Positions 1-12,865 of a stretch of DNA of 64,000 nucleotides are shown piece after piece. Made by a program: the position numbers and the translations under genes. The DNA comes from Apostichopus japonicus. Lineage: Eukaryota > Echinodermata > Holothuroidea > Aspidochirotida > Stichopodidae. Positions within the stretch are counted from its first letter, which is position 1. Each line of letters starts with the position of its first letter. The stretch lies in contig NC_092568.1 in assembly GCF_037975245.1 (NCBI RefSeq), forward strand, positions 27,338,501 to 27,402,500, read 5' to 3'. A model generated the notes under the pieces. It had not been told where the DNA came from, did no database searches, and saw only the letters and a list, made by a program, of their open reading frames with translations.

Positions 1-1430
1 TAATACACCATCTATCGTAATTTTTATTCTCTGTTTATAGGTAACTTCCCACAATTCTGACAATATTTATGAGTTTCTTTACATGAACTGTACAATATTT
101 GCAAATAATCCACTGCTCTTGACATGCGCATTGTACAGCTCTCATGTCCGTATATATAGACTCAAAAATGACAATACAACTCTGTCAACAGCTTCCAAGT
201 ACGACTTTGTTTTTGATAAGAAAGACATTAAATATGCTTTCATTATGGTATTCGAAATTCTTCTTTTTTCTTCCAAAAACAAGAAAGAAATATCCCTAGC
301 AACGGTAGGCCTATTTGGTCACAACTTTGCTGACCACTCGAAACCCATTAACTTTACGACACAGGAATAAAAGTCATTAAATTTTCTCCGCCTTTTAAAG
401 TGTCAATTATTACGGTCGTAATTTTCTTCTTCTGCTGACATTAGACGGGTAAGATAGATGCCATTTTGCTCTGTTCACATCGTGACAAAGATTACACACG
501 TATTATAGTAAAATAGTCATTAAATATATTAAAACTGAAGTAGGATTTAAATGTCATTTCAATTATTAACCTCACAAAGTGGAAGCGTTTCATGATTTTC
601 CATTTCCCCCAAAAATAAAGACAAGTAAAAGTAGGGAAACTACTAAAATTAATTAAAGTTTTAAATATCTATAGTTGTGTTCCTGAAGAAGAAAATGTCG
701 TGGAATCTATATCTAACATGCAGGCCTTTAAACGACGATTAATCAAAACCATATCAGAACCAAGTCCGGTCACTTTAGACAGTTTAGTCTTTACTTAATC
801 GGACAAAATTACTTGCGCTCTGTTAATAAAGTTCTTCACAAGTATATACTTATCTCATGTAACCTTTTACCTTTAACTTCCTATCACTTCATAATTGTTT
901 GACGGACTATTCTTGTGAACTCCGTCGACAACGAACTTTGTGACAAGATAGAAACACACCTGCGTGTTTCTATACCATCAATGTGAATCGTCGACCAATC
1001 ACAATTTAGCGAACTATACCTTGAAACATCATCAATGTTATTTATATATAGACGCAATCGTTCTACGCGCATGTCATGTTCATCGACGTCATATAAAATT
1101 GCCGAAACTGTTTTCAAACTATTAAAAGTAAAAAGCTGTTTCACAAAGTAATTTGAAGGTTTTTTTTGCAAAACACTTTCTTTCTTCTGCATGGCAACTA
1201 GACAACAATGGACTTAGGCATTAGTCGTCAATTGTCCAGGATATATATATTTTTTATTTTACTGACAGTATAGGCCAACTACCGTCTTGTTTTATTTTTG
1301 TGCACTCCTCAACTTATCACTGAATAACTAATCAATATGAGTCCCTTCAAAATATGAGCCTTGACATTTATACTTCATTCCAGGTTTGTATATAAATCGT
1401 GCGATTCTCAAATATGAGTTGTGCCTACAT
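1..1430. other. AT-rich sequence, no gene recognised
   Basis: No repeat family or gene is recognised here. A 102-codon minus-strand frame at 884-1192 has an even, protein-like composition and several CpGs, but I recognise no domain, it has no evident splice context, and an open frame of this length is possible by chance in 64 kb. Confidence 0.4.
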
Positions 1431-1438
1431 GTTATAAA

Positions 1439-1463
1439 TTTATATATATATATATATACATAA

Positions 1464-1495
<32 letters not shown>

Positions 1496-1496
1496 T
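1439..1496. repeat. (TA)n microsatellite
   Basis: Alternating TA interrupted by single 'ataca' and 'ataaat' steps. No flanking element was recognised. Confidence 0.95.
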
Positions 1497-1686
1497 TGGC
1501 CTATTAATATCATATATTTACCTAATCTGTCAAGCTATAGTCGTAAGATACATTAAAGGTTGAATCAGTTTTACAATTATGAAAAGATTCGTCTAACATG
1601 ACATAAATCATAATCATAATATTACACGATTAACAGGCTAGTTACACTAATGAATCGGTTATTTACCAGTGTTTTTGCCTTTCATT

Positions 1687-1974
1687 AGCTTTAGGAATCA
1701 CAAATGATTTTCGAGTTGGTTAGCATCATGTTTGATCTCTATAGAGTAAGGCAAAATATGTCACCAAAAACAGAACTAGTATTGTTCGATACAGGTGACA
1801 AACGCCTACAGTGGAATTACGACCTTCCTTACCGGTTTAGAACCTCTGGACATACAATCAGCGTCCATGGCCTAGTTGGTTAGGGTGTCCGCGTACAGAG
1901 CGGGAGGCCCGTGGTTCGAATCCCGGTGGAGGCTGGAAGTTTTTTCACTGTTCTTGATTTTCCAACTCATTACG

Positions 1975-1976
<2 letters not shown>
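1687..1976 (+). mobile_element. tRNA-derived SINE, family B copy 1
   Basis: The tRNA-like part (about 1867-1935) has an A-box-like 'tggcctagttgg' and a B-box-like 'ggttcgaatcc', the two internal RNA polymerase III promoter elements. It is preceded by a leader of about 180 bp (from 'tttaggaatcacaaatg' through 'ttgttcgatacaggtg') that recurs in the copies at 30472, 56785 (minus) and in part 60572 (minus). The 3' end 'ttttccaactcatta' runs into a TA array at 1975. A conserved leader upstream of the A box is unusual, since most SINEs begin at the tRNA head. The leader could be a separate element inserted with it, or the SINE may be part of a larger unit. The tRNA-like part lacks convincing acceptor-stem pairing, so it is not a functional tRNA gene. 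Confidence 0.85.
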
Positions 1977-2005
<29 letters not shown>

Positions 2006-2021
2006 CATATATATTTATATA
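1974..2021. repeat. (TA)n array at SINE-B 3' end
   Basis: TA repeat directly after the SINE-B 3' end; probably its tail or an expansion of it. Confidence 0.85.
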
Positions 2022-2596
2022 AAATTTATAATTGACCGATAAAAGTGACAACAATTTTGGTTGGATACATACGTACCCAGTGTTGGGTAAAATATTTTTT
2101 GTCCAACGTATTTAGTGTGTATACTATAAAGTTTACATTTTTAGGTCAGGAAAGTACAGTAACTCAGCCAATGGACGTTACTAATGAAAACAAACAAAGC
2201 TTATTTTCATTTATATATTTTCTTTGAAATAAATAGAACATGACGAAAGCTCTCCATTCATAATGTCACTTTGTTTGAAGGACAATAAGGGCAATAAAAT
2301 CGAAGTTAACTGCAAGTATCGACCGTTTATGCCATTAGCAGAGAATTAATTGCTTGTGATCTTATAGAAAATGTCCTCAATGAAACATCGAGAAAATAAA
2401 CGTCAAGTATGTTTAAACGTTACATAAACGTTATGTATGTTTAAAAGGATTTAAAAAGGTTTAAAATTGTTGATTCGTTGATGGCTCATTGTGACTTTTC
2501 TTTCCTTTTTTTTTATCTTTCTTTTTAGTAATCCATAGACTTAACAATGGTAAGTTTAGTGTGAAGTAACATGGAGTTGCCCCTAATAAACTCATA

Positions 2597-2598
<2 letters not shown>
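2022..2598. other. AT-rich sequence, no gene
   Basis: No domain, tRNA-like box or repeat family recognised; only short frames of about 60 codons. Confidence 0.4.
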
Positions 2599-2642
<44 letters not shown>

Positions 2643-2897
2643 TATACGTATGTATGTATGTATGTATGTATGTATGTATGTATGTATGTATGTATGTATG
2701 TATGTATGTATGTATGTATGTATGTATGTATGTATGTATGTATGTATGTATGTATGTATATATATATATATATATACATATATATAGAATATATATATAT
2801 ATATACATATATATAGAATATATATATATATATACATATTTATATATATATATATTCATATATATAGAATATATATATATATATATATATACATATT

Positions 2898-2940
<43 letters not shown>
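2599..2940. repeat. Compound TA / (GTAT)28 / TA microsatellite
   Basis: Pure TA (2599-2640) is followed by about 28 units of GTAT (2648-2759) and then by TA in which 'catatatatagaa' recurs at roughly 46-bp spacing, so the last part is a higher-order repeat. Long Tyr-Ile or Tyr-Val-Cys-Met frames through it are artefacts of the repeat. Confidence 0.95.
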
Positions 2941-2944
<4 letters not shown>

Positions 2945-2992
2945 ATACTAGATGAGACTAGTGGAACACTAGTAGTTGTAACTCGGAGTTTC
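2935..2992 (+). repeat. Left arm of a perfect 58-bp inverted repeat
   Basis: Runs from 'atatatgttgatacta' to 'aactcggagtttc' and is the exact reverse complement of 3693-3750. Its outer edge touches the TA array. The right arm is preceded by 'tctgaagatcgctacaaagc', which resembles the region after the stop codon of Penelope-like elements; that assignment is inference. Confidence 0.9.
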
Positions 2993-3279
2993 GTGGCCAC
3001 GAAAACAAGTTCTACATATACAACTCCAGTCCAACCACCAAACACCGTCAAGAGAACCACACACAACTAAGGAGCGAGCACCGAAGGAAGGCAAAAAACC
3101 CCAACAACAGATCGGACGCAAAAGAGAATACACCAACAGCCGAACACCGAAGAAAGTCTTACAAACCCACAAATAGAACGGACGCGAAAGAGAATACCCA
3201 GGCAGAACAATACACCAACAACCGCATAATCCCCGGTAATCCCGACGAGGATCCTATATATTCATGGAGCATAACTTGA
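2962..3279 (+). pseudogene. Open frame with a 66-bp internal repeat, no ATG
   Basis: After a TAG at 2959-2961 the frame stays open for 105 codons to TGA at 3277-3279, with no initiator ATG. The predicted peptide is basic and hydrophilic. It contains two copies of a 22-residue unit: 'EHRRK...NRSDAKENT' and 'EHRRK...NRTDAKENT'; the DNA repeats at a 66-bp offset, around 3076 and 3142. The substitutions between copies are mostly conservative (Ser/Thr), which hints at past coding selection. The N-terminal part lies in the left inverted-repeat arm, and a SINE inserted just after the stop. I do not recognise the protein. It may be the remnant of an ORF of the element bounded by the inverted repeats, possibly Penelope-like, or a decayed exon. 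Confidence 0.35.
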
Positions 3280-3289
3280 AGCTACCAGT

Positions 3290-3653
3290 AAGAGCGGTGA
3301 GGTGGCAGAACGGTAGAGTACACGTCTGCAGTACCTGAGGTCCCTGGTTCAAACCTCGGTGTCGACACTGACACCAATTTTCACCCCGCTCCTTTCTCGT
3401 GGTAGGAAAGTGGCTACACGTGGAAAGCGGTACTCACGTCCTTCGGAGGGGACGTTAAATTGCGGTCCCGGGAGCAGGACTACACACCCCTGCCTCGTTA
3501 CTTCAGGGCACTATTCGAAAAGAGAAGGCGAGTTTCGCCGGTGTCCTTCCACGCACAAAAACTTGGAACCTCAATAATTTCCGACTAAGGATTTCCTTAG
3601 TCTGCTGAAGCACCTTCGGGTGGAAGCGTAATACGAGGTGTATCATATCATAT
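3290..3653 (+). mobile_element. tRNA-derived SINE, family A, full length
   Basis: The tRNA-like head (about 3296-3362) has an A-box-like 'ggtggcagaacggtagag' and a B box 'ggttcaaacc'. The body carries 'ccttcggaggggacgttaaa', a motif I recall from SINE-like repeats of marine invertebrates. The tail is 'tatcatatcata'. A 15-bp direct repeat CTTGAAGCTACCAGT flanks it at 3275-3289 and 3654-3668, a clear target site duplication that fixes both ends. Diverged copies lie at 43433-43600 (minus) and 39117-39152 (minus). Confidence 0.93.
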
Positions 3654-3692
3654 CTTGAAGCTACCAGTTGTCTGAAGATCGCTACAAAGCGT

Positions 3693-3750
3693 GAAACTCC
3701 GAGTTACAACTACTAGTGTTCCACTAGTCTCATCTAGTATCAACATATAT
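3693..3750 (-). repeat. Right arm of the 58-bp inverted repeat
   Basis: Exact reverse complement of 2935-2992, from 'gaaactccgagtt' to 'caacatatat'. Before the SINE inserted, the two arms would have been about 320 bp apart (700 bp now, minus the 364-bp SINE and one 15-bp target copy). Confidence 0.9.
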
Positions 3751-3804
3751 TCCGCTCTGTCCAATGGACATAGAGCACTCTGCGCCAAGATAGACGCCAA
3801 CCTA

Positions 3805-3808
<4 letters not shown>

Positions 3809-3865
<57 letters not shown>
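3809..3865. repeat. (TA)n microsatellite
   Basis: Nearly pure TA about 60 bp beyond the right inverted-repeat arm. Confidence 0.95.
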
Positions 3866-4600
3866 GCGTTTAAGGCCAACGTACTTAAAGCGTGTATGAT
3901 TAAACTCATGGCCTGCTCAATATCGGATTCAAAATGTAACTGTAAACGTTATTTACCTTTCAGAAGTACGTGTGACAGCACTTCCATTATCGTAAATTAT
4001 CAAAGAAATTGATTTCTATTAGTGTTTTTATACTAATAGATTGGCAAATAGTAAATAGTGTCAAACAAAGTGAAAATATTGTAAAAGGTTTTTTTTGTGT
4101 CATAAACTTAAATTAATTGATATTCCCCTCTTATGAAACCATGAAAACGGCAACTTTGAAAAATATCAAACTGTAGAAAAACAAAGACATCAACAAAAAC
4201 AACAACAACTTCACTTTAACAAATTGAAAATGGGCAACGAGCCAAGTAAATATCAATTAGTTTCTATTGACAGAACCCACAAAGGAAAGGTCAACTATAT
4301 AGCATATAAGAGAATAGTGGGTTTATTGAAGAAAACCCATCTAGCCATACATATCGATGAGTAATCATCTATCATATGGGTAAGGAGGTTATTTAAGAAA
4401 TGTTGAAATTACATAACTTGTGGTATAACTCAAAAGGAGGAAAAAACATTATTAAAAGTGACACTTGAAAAAATACCACGTTATACTAAACATATAGTAT
4501 GTCACATAATAGGCACATATAGCTACATATGCGACATTGCTGATCTTACTGAGTATAAGACAATAAATGTTGGTATATCTAAAGTGCAATAATTAAACGT
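3866..4600. other. AT-rich sequence, no gene
   Basis: No recognisable features. Confidence 0.4.
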
Positions 4601-4816
4601 GACTGTTATGTCATTCGTTTTATAACCAACTGCTGCCTCTGTTACTGTTCTGGTTCTGCTTATTTAGTTTATTCTCGTAGCTGTTCACTTATAGTTTGTT
4701 TATTGTATGATTGTGTTTGTATTCACTACTGTTTTATGTTTACTGTCGACGGGAATTAATTTCCGTTTTCTGTTTTCTGAAATAGACAATAAAGTTTCTA
4801 TCTATCTATCTATCTA
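4600..4816 (+). mobile_element. Probable retroposon 3' end with (TCTA)n tail
   Basis: A GT-rich stretch ends in a small hairpin (cggga-attaat-ttccg, about 4750-4766), then 'caataaagtttc' and a (TCTA)n run at 4798-4816. A terminal hairpin, an AATAAA-like signal and a short tandem tail are typical of the 3' end of non-LTR retrotransposons. The 5' boundary is a guess and no coding sequence is seen. Confidence 0.5.
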
Positions 4817-4871
4817 ACTGTCCATGTGTCGCCCTCGTCCCGTTAGAAGGTTTTTCACCGATGAAAGTAAC

Positions 4872-5078
4872 TTGAGATAGTTTTACATTGAGTTTTACAT
4901 CCATTGGCAACATTGGCTACCTTTATTTATTTATGATTTTCCTAAAAAGTTTGGTTTTGTTATTTTTCTATACAATTGTTGCATGTATACTTTTCTATTT
5001 TATTATGTATTAACTATGTATCTACAATGTAATTTGTTTGAGATCAGTAAATAAATTTAAAAAAAAAATTGAGATAGT
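4872..5078 (+). mobile_element. 5'-truncated retroposon with poly(A) and target duplication
   Basis: The 10-bp direct repeat TTGAGATAGT at 4872-4881 and 5069-5078 brackets an insert of 187 bp that ends in 'aataaatttaaaaaaaaaa'. Direct repeats plus an A tail downstream of an AATAAA signal show target-primed retrotransposition, either of a LINE 3' fragment or of a processed transcript. No coding sequence is recognised, so the source is unknown. Confidence 0.8.
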
Positions 5079-8000
5079 GACAGTAGAAAACCACTCAAAT
5101 ATTTAACTCGCAGTTCTCATATAATAAGTATTTCACGTGAATTGTCTATTCAGATTTATGAATGATTACAGACAGAATGACATATATACTCTATTAGCAA
5201 TCACACAAGATATATGGATATCCTACTTTACGCCTTCGAGATGTGCATTAAAACCGAATGTGATTTCTTTCCTATAGGAGTTAAGAAATGATATAGACTT
5301 TTCACCAATCACAATCCAATATTGCCAATATTGCATAAATTCAAATGGACCAATCATACCCCATTAACACTTTCGTCTGCAACAACTCTTAATCGAAGTC
5401 GATTATTGAAATGTGTAACAGACATCTTGCATAATACATGTCCATTACCATGTGTTATAATAGGTATAATCTCGCACTGGATACGTGATAACACTTAACA
5501 GAATTAACTATAGTGAGAAAAATAAATCCATTTAAAATGTCTTACTCTTTAGTTATAAAGTTCTTGGTAATTCTATGCCAATTATATTACAAAATACTAC
5601 TCCTGGCTATATAAGTACGACACTGCTTCGAGACTTTACAAGATAATATTTCATGAATGAGTCGTATTTGCTTATGCACATATTTGATAACTCTGCGATA
5701 AATCATTGTAAGCACGATATTTCGCTGTTGATAATTGTTCATTATCTCAAATATTCTATTTTATTACACCTGACACTTTGTCTGGTAGTAACCTTTTCGA
5801 AATCATCAAATAGTATTAGATAAGAAAAATGTAAGTTCTGTCGGTTTCTTTCTATCACATCAACCGATTTTCATTTCGGTACAATCGACTTTGCCATTTT
5901 GCCATAACATTGATAATTTAGTGGTAATTGTTACCATTTCTCCGATGACATCTTAAATTATGAATTTAATAACCAGTTGTCTTTTGGAACTAATCGGCCA
6001 GAAAAGAAATTGTAACAGAAACTGATGATGAAACTTAAAAACCGTGAAAATTAATATCAAGCACTCTTCCTCGAAGTTATCAATTTAAGTTACAAACAGT
6101 CACTTTGACAGCGATAATATAATGTTTTTGAATGATTATGGAGCGAGTTAATAATTCATTTCATTTCAATATTTCAGCATTGATTGTGATGATGATATAA
6201 ACAATTCTGTTTAGTTTAAACCATTGAGGAATAAGAGGCCTACTTACTAATATACAACAAATATGACTAACAAGGTAGACGAATCGAACATCGTGTTTAA
6301 TAGCACATTATACTAAGAGTATATGAGACTAAACGGTTATACGAGTAATGAAGACCAATTAATAAAGTGTTTTGTTTAATTGTGATCAGAACAACCGACA
6401 TTATGAAGATTATATGTGAGTTTTCTTACACAAAAGTCGCTCTCGTTGGTAAGCAGGCTCGTATACAGGGCAATGGCGCTGGAGTGGGGGGCTGTAGTGG
6501 TACACACCCGTTCCGTTCAACAAAACGCAAAAAGCATAGCTACTTATTATAGGACGGATCATCTAGACCTAATCAAAGATCTATTTTATTAGAAACATGC
6601 ATCATAATGCACCATTTATCGTATGATTTTTGTTCTTGTGGGAGGATGCGCCCCCTCCCCACCCCTATATGTTGGCATCGGTTAAAACGCTAGTGCCACA
6701 CTTTCGTCCTGGATCCAGCCTTGGTAAGCTATACGAGACCCGTTTCGCTTTTTATTTCAATATAGTCTCCTGTAATCGTTAAATAAGCGAACATATACAA
6801 AATACACTGCAAGAAAATAGAGAGGTAAGGGATTGGTTGGGGGGGGGGTGAGAGAAGGAGGCGCGTTAGTAATAGTTCCGAACGTTCAATTTACATTAAG
6901 CTATGTAAGATCATAAAAATATGTATCTTCAGCCCTGTTTGGTATATGCAAATTCGACTTTATGGTACGCTTCTAACATCTGTCATTGAAGAGAGCGTGG
7001 TTTATAATTAGATTTTTTTTCTTTCTTTTTCAGAAATTTCAGTCAGAACCGCATTATCCAAAAACCCCACACTTAACTGGATATTGCAAAGCCGGAATCA
7101 ATATCTCTTACGTTTAGCATACTTTATGTTATGTGTAAGCAGGGGGTGTTCCATAACAACTCCCTGGGTGTAAGCAGGTGATGTTTGAAATGATTATTTT
7201 ATTAATTCAATATGCCCTGCAGGAGGTTGAAATGGATAGATAAATTTCACACACAATGAAAACTGTTTAGTATTGTGATCTTCATAAGGTATTATATAAC
7301 GTTCCTGAAATCCTTTTCTAAAGAAAACTAGCTTACATTGACATGTTGAGTATTTCCATGGTAACGTGTAGCAGAATCGATCAATCCCCTCGGGTATTCT
7401 CATGAAAAGTGCCAGACAAGCATTAGGGGGTAGTACATCGTTTTAATATAAACAATGATCTGGATGTTAGTGGCTTATATAGATGCTGATATGCTCATAA
7501 ACGAAAATACATAATAATAATTGTGGGCAAAACTGGGGCACCTGAGCCAAATGTAGGCCTTCAGAGAAGAAGCGTATGGTATTTGCTTCCTGTTGGGTAA
7601 GTGGGTTTGAATTTCAGTGACGCATATTAATAAATAAAAAAATAGAGCATTGATGGTAATCAGTAATATCACCAAAACATGCTAGAATGTGAATTAATGG
7701 TGACTCGATCTCAGACTTTCAAGTTGACTAAACATTTTATTTTATTTTAATTCTCACCTTTAGAGCATTTTATGTTTCTCTTAGCTGCTGTAATTTCTCC
7801 GATTCAACTGTCATGTATCACTTTGATTCAGAACTTCTAGAAAGGTACTTTTGAGAAAAAAAAACATATCATAATTTCAAATAAATTTTGCTAACGTAAT
7901 TCTCCATCTTAAATGGATGTAAATCATTGTACCGTATAAAATCTCAGATTCGGTATACCTAAACTTTTCCAATATATTCACATCACATATCAATCCATCT

Positions 8001-8100
8001 TCTGCAGTCACGCAAGGAACTCAAACCTGTCTAATTTGTGTCGTGACAAAGTTTATGTTCGTCCGTTAATCATGTAAGATTAAACATGATTTCTAATATC
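5079..8100. other. AT-rich sequence, no gene; G-run at about 6839
   Basis: No coding domain, SINE box or tandem family recognised across 3 kb. A GC-richer patch at 6450-6860 contains a G run and 'cccctccccacccc'. It resembles the inside of the MITEs further along, but I could not find a matching terminal repeat and target duplication, so it is left unassigned. Confidence 0.4.
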
Positions 8101-8653
8101 TTTAATTTTATGTCGAGTATGGTAACGTTATAAGGAAGGTTAATACATTGCTCATTTGTTTATTTCCAAGTTTCCAGAATCAATATTAAAGAAAATTTAA
8201 TTTACCAGTGATGTATTTCTCTGGGCAGTATATCCACTTAAAATATTTACATTTGCCGTACGATCTTTAAAAATATTTGTAACGTTTGTCGCCTTTATTT
8301 TGGATAAGTAATATAAGAGACAGGATTACTATCCAAATGTAATCAAATTATTTAACGGTTTACCTTTAGCAATTAACATTTGATTTTTACTTAGTAAATA
8401 TTCATTCGTGACGTTGTTTTGGTTACTCTGGTTATACAAAGTCTAATTTATAAAAAAAAAAGTTTACAAATATTTTGAAAGATCGTACGGCAAATGTAAT
8501 ATTTAAAGTGGATACTGCCAGAGATACCGTATACATAACTGGTAAATTAAGTTTTCTTTAATATTCATTCTGGAAACTTGAAAATAAACAAATGAGCAAT
8601 GTGTTACCGTGTACCTTCCTTATAACTTTACATTACTCGACATAAAATTAAGG
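8101..8653. mobile_element. Long inverted-repeat (fold-back) element
   Basis: The left arm 8101-8287 and right arm 8461-8653 are imperfect reverse complements over about 185 bp, separated by about 173 bp. Conserved blocks include 'ttgccgtacgatctt' against 'gatcgtacggcaa', 'attgctcatttgttta' against 'taaacaaatgagcaat', and 'ttatgtcgagta' against 'tactcgacataa'. I see no clean target duplication, so it may be an old fold-back MITE or a local inverted duplication. A transcript through it could fold into a long hairpin; that is inference. Confidence 0.85.
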
Positions 8654-10551
<1,898 letters not shown>

Positions 10552-10596
10552 CCATCATGTTATCTCCTTCCGTTTCATATGTAACAAGACTGTATA

Positions 10597-10847
10597 GAAC
10601 TGGTTTAGCTGACATCATAATGTCTTCTACGAAGGAGTGGTATGACATATGTTACATGTTTATGGTTTATTAATAATAAATATAAACAGGAAATATATAA
10701 GTTTTTCGATATCAATAAATTCAAGATAACTGTATTATCTGTTCTATAATATATATGCTTAGATGCGAGCATTAGTTGCTGCCAGTTGTTTTGTTTTACT
10801 AGGAACTTCTCCGAATTGAGCGAAAAGTCATTCCATACTGGTCTGTT
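10597..10847 (+). repeat. Diverged tandem duplication, copy 1
   Basis: Pairs with 10939-11292. Shared blocks in the same order: 'tcttctacgaa', 'tggtatg.catatg', 'atggttta', 'ttatctgtt', 'agttgtt' and 'cattccata.tggtc'. At the point where copy 2 has its long TA array, this copy has only 'ctataatatatatgc'. Confidence 0.75.
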
Positions 10848-10938
10848 AATTTTAAACCTTAAATAAGATTATCTAATTATTAAATCCAGTCTTAGTAACA
10901 TTTTGTAAAAAAATTAATTCTTGCAGGCCGCATATATA

Positions 10939-11292
<354 letters not shown>

Positions 11293-11299
11293 GGCTATT

Positions 11300-12750
11300 T
11301 CAAGGAAGATGTAACGTTCCTTATATATTTTATTATTAATTATTACCTGTTCTTCAAACACGTTATATATAAAGCTTGTATTGTACCATCTGCACGTGAT
11401 GGAAACCATCTGCACGTTTCTCACGTGCAGATAAAGCCATGCATAGGATGTTCACCGATAGTGAAAAACATCAAACTTTCTATGTTTTTTTTTCTTTACC
11501 TTGAAATGATGACCGCTTAATTTGCTTTGGACAGTTAGGTTCGGAGTTTCAAAGTTTGATAGATGGTAATGGATATATCGTACTATTCTGTGAATGGAAC
11601 AACAATATGTTGTGTAATAAGCTGCGGTATACGTCCACACTACAGGATCGTATAGTTACCATATGTAGCGCCCCCTCTCTATTCGACCCCCATAGAAAGA
11701 GTTAAAAAACATATATGAGCTTATATAACTTTGCCCGACGACACCCTATATATCTATAGACCTAATTCATATAGTGTGAATATGTTTCCGGGTGCATCAT
11801 TTCTCATCTAAATTATTTTCGTTCTTTTTTTTCTTGAAGAGGACCACAGAACCCCCTAAACGGCAGACGGTTGCAACGAATCCAGGGCCGAAAAGTTCCT
11901 TTAATATTCCTTGATCCGCCACTGGTTGATATTGGCGAGAAATAGGCCATTTTCGTTAAGCATGACATATAAAGTTCGTTATGGTGTCTTTCCAGTTGCC
12001 ATGCCAACAATTATTACTGTTACGTGCTGATTAATCAACTCAGTGAAAAAAAGCACATGTCGGTCAAGTTGTTTGTTTTTCGCCCAATAGACGATGCTAC
12101 TTGCCATGGTTACCATGTAAACTGATTAAGTCGGGGGTTAGAAGAAAAACAACTATATAGTTGGTCACGATCTTATCGGTGATTTAAGAAAACCCCATGA
12201 TCGTTTGTAGATAATCGAATATAAAATGACTTTACAAAATTGACTTCGTAAATTTAGCACAAAGTATTTCGCTGATCATCCTTACAAACATTTAAACTTG
12301 TAAAAAACAGTGTATGCAAATTGAGACTCTTTGAGCACTTTTTTATGCTAATTATATGCAAATTTTCTTCCTCTTTGGTACGCATGTGTATACTAATATC
12401 ATATTTTTCCCCTTCCAGAAGTGAGATATTCTACTTCATACAACACGTATAGTTATGATATCTCCACATCACAAGTTAACGAGATCGAAATATATACAGT
12501 CATGCATGCAGGGTTCAATTTGGCATTGTAAACATGTTATATTTACACCGATTACTTGCTTAAGTCGGTTTCTGCCTAATTTCTGCTACAAAAGTATAAC
12601 TCCCAGATGTTTCACTATCTATATTCTCCAATTCAACTGGAACTCAATGAACGATAACCACATTATTTGACAATGCATGAATAATGAATGATCATCCATC
12701 TTTTGACTAAAACACGTCCCTGTATTACGAACTCTGTAATATAGTAATCT
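11300..12750. other. AT-rich sequence, no gene; small hairpin
   Basis: No gene. A short element at 11385-11432 contains two direct copies of 'accatctgcacgt' and an inverted copy 'acgtgcagat', described under findings. The rest holds nothing recognisable. Confidence 0.4.
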
Positions 12751-12754
12751 TTGG

Positions 12755-12865
12755 AACTCCTTCTCCTTGCCCCCTCCCCACCCTATATCCAACTCCCGAT
12801 CCCCACTCTCTATCCAACTCTCCTTCCCACCCTATGTCCAACTCCTCCACCCTCTATACCTTACG
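12755..12865. repeat. Pyrimidine-rich minisatellite, 24-25 bp unit
   Basis: About 3.5 units with 'aactcc' or 'aactct' at 12791, 12816 and 12840 and variants of 'ccaccctatatcc' between them. The strand is almost purely C/T plus A, which could favour triplex or other non-B structure. Confidence 0.7.

Noticed and set aside
884-1192. 102-codon minus-strand frame
   Set aside because: Balanced composition is suggestive but there is no recognised domain, promoter or splice context.
1867-1935. tRNA gene
   Set aside because: A and B boxes are present but the acceptor stem does not pair and the sequence recurs as a SINE; same reasoning for 3296, 57500 and 60184.
6450-6860. Possible fourth hAT MITE
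   Set aside because: G-rich blocks and a loose 'ctcgtata' / 'tatacgag' pair, but no consistent terminal repeats and no 8-bp duplication.
7561-7630. tRNA-like B box 'gggtttgaatttcag'
   Set aside because: No A box at the right distance and no repeat copies seen.
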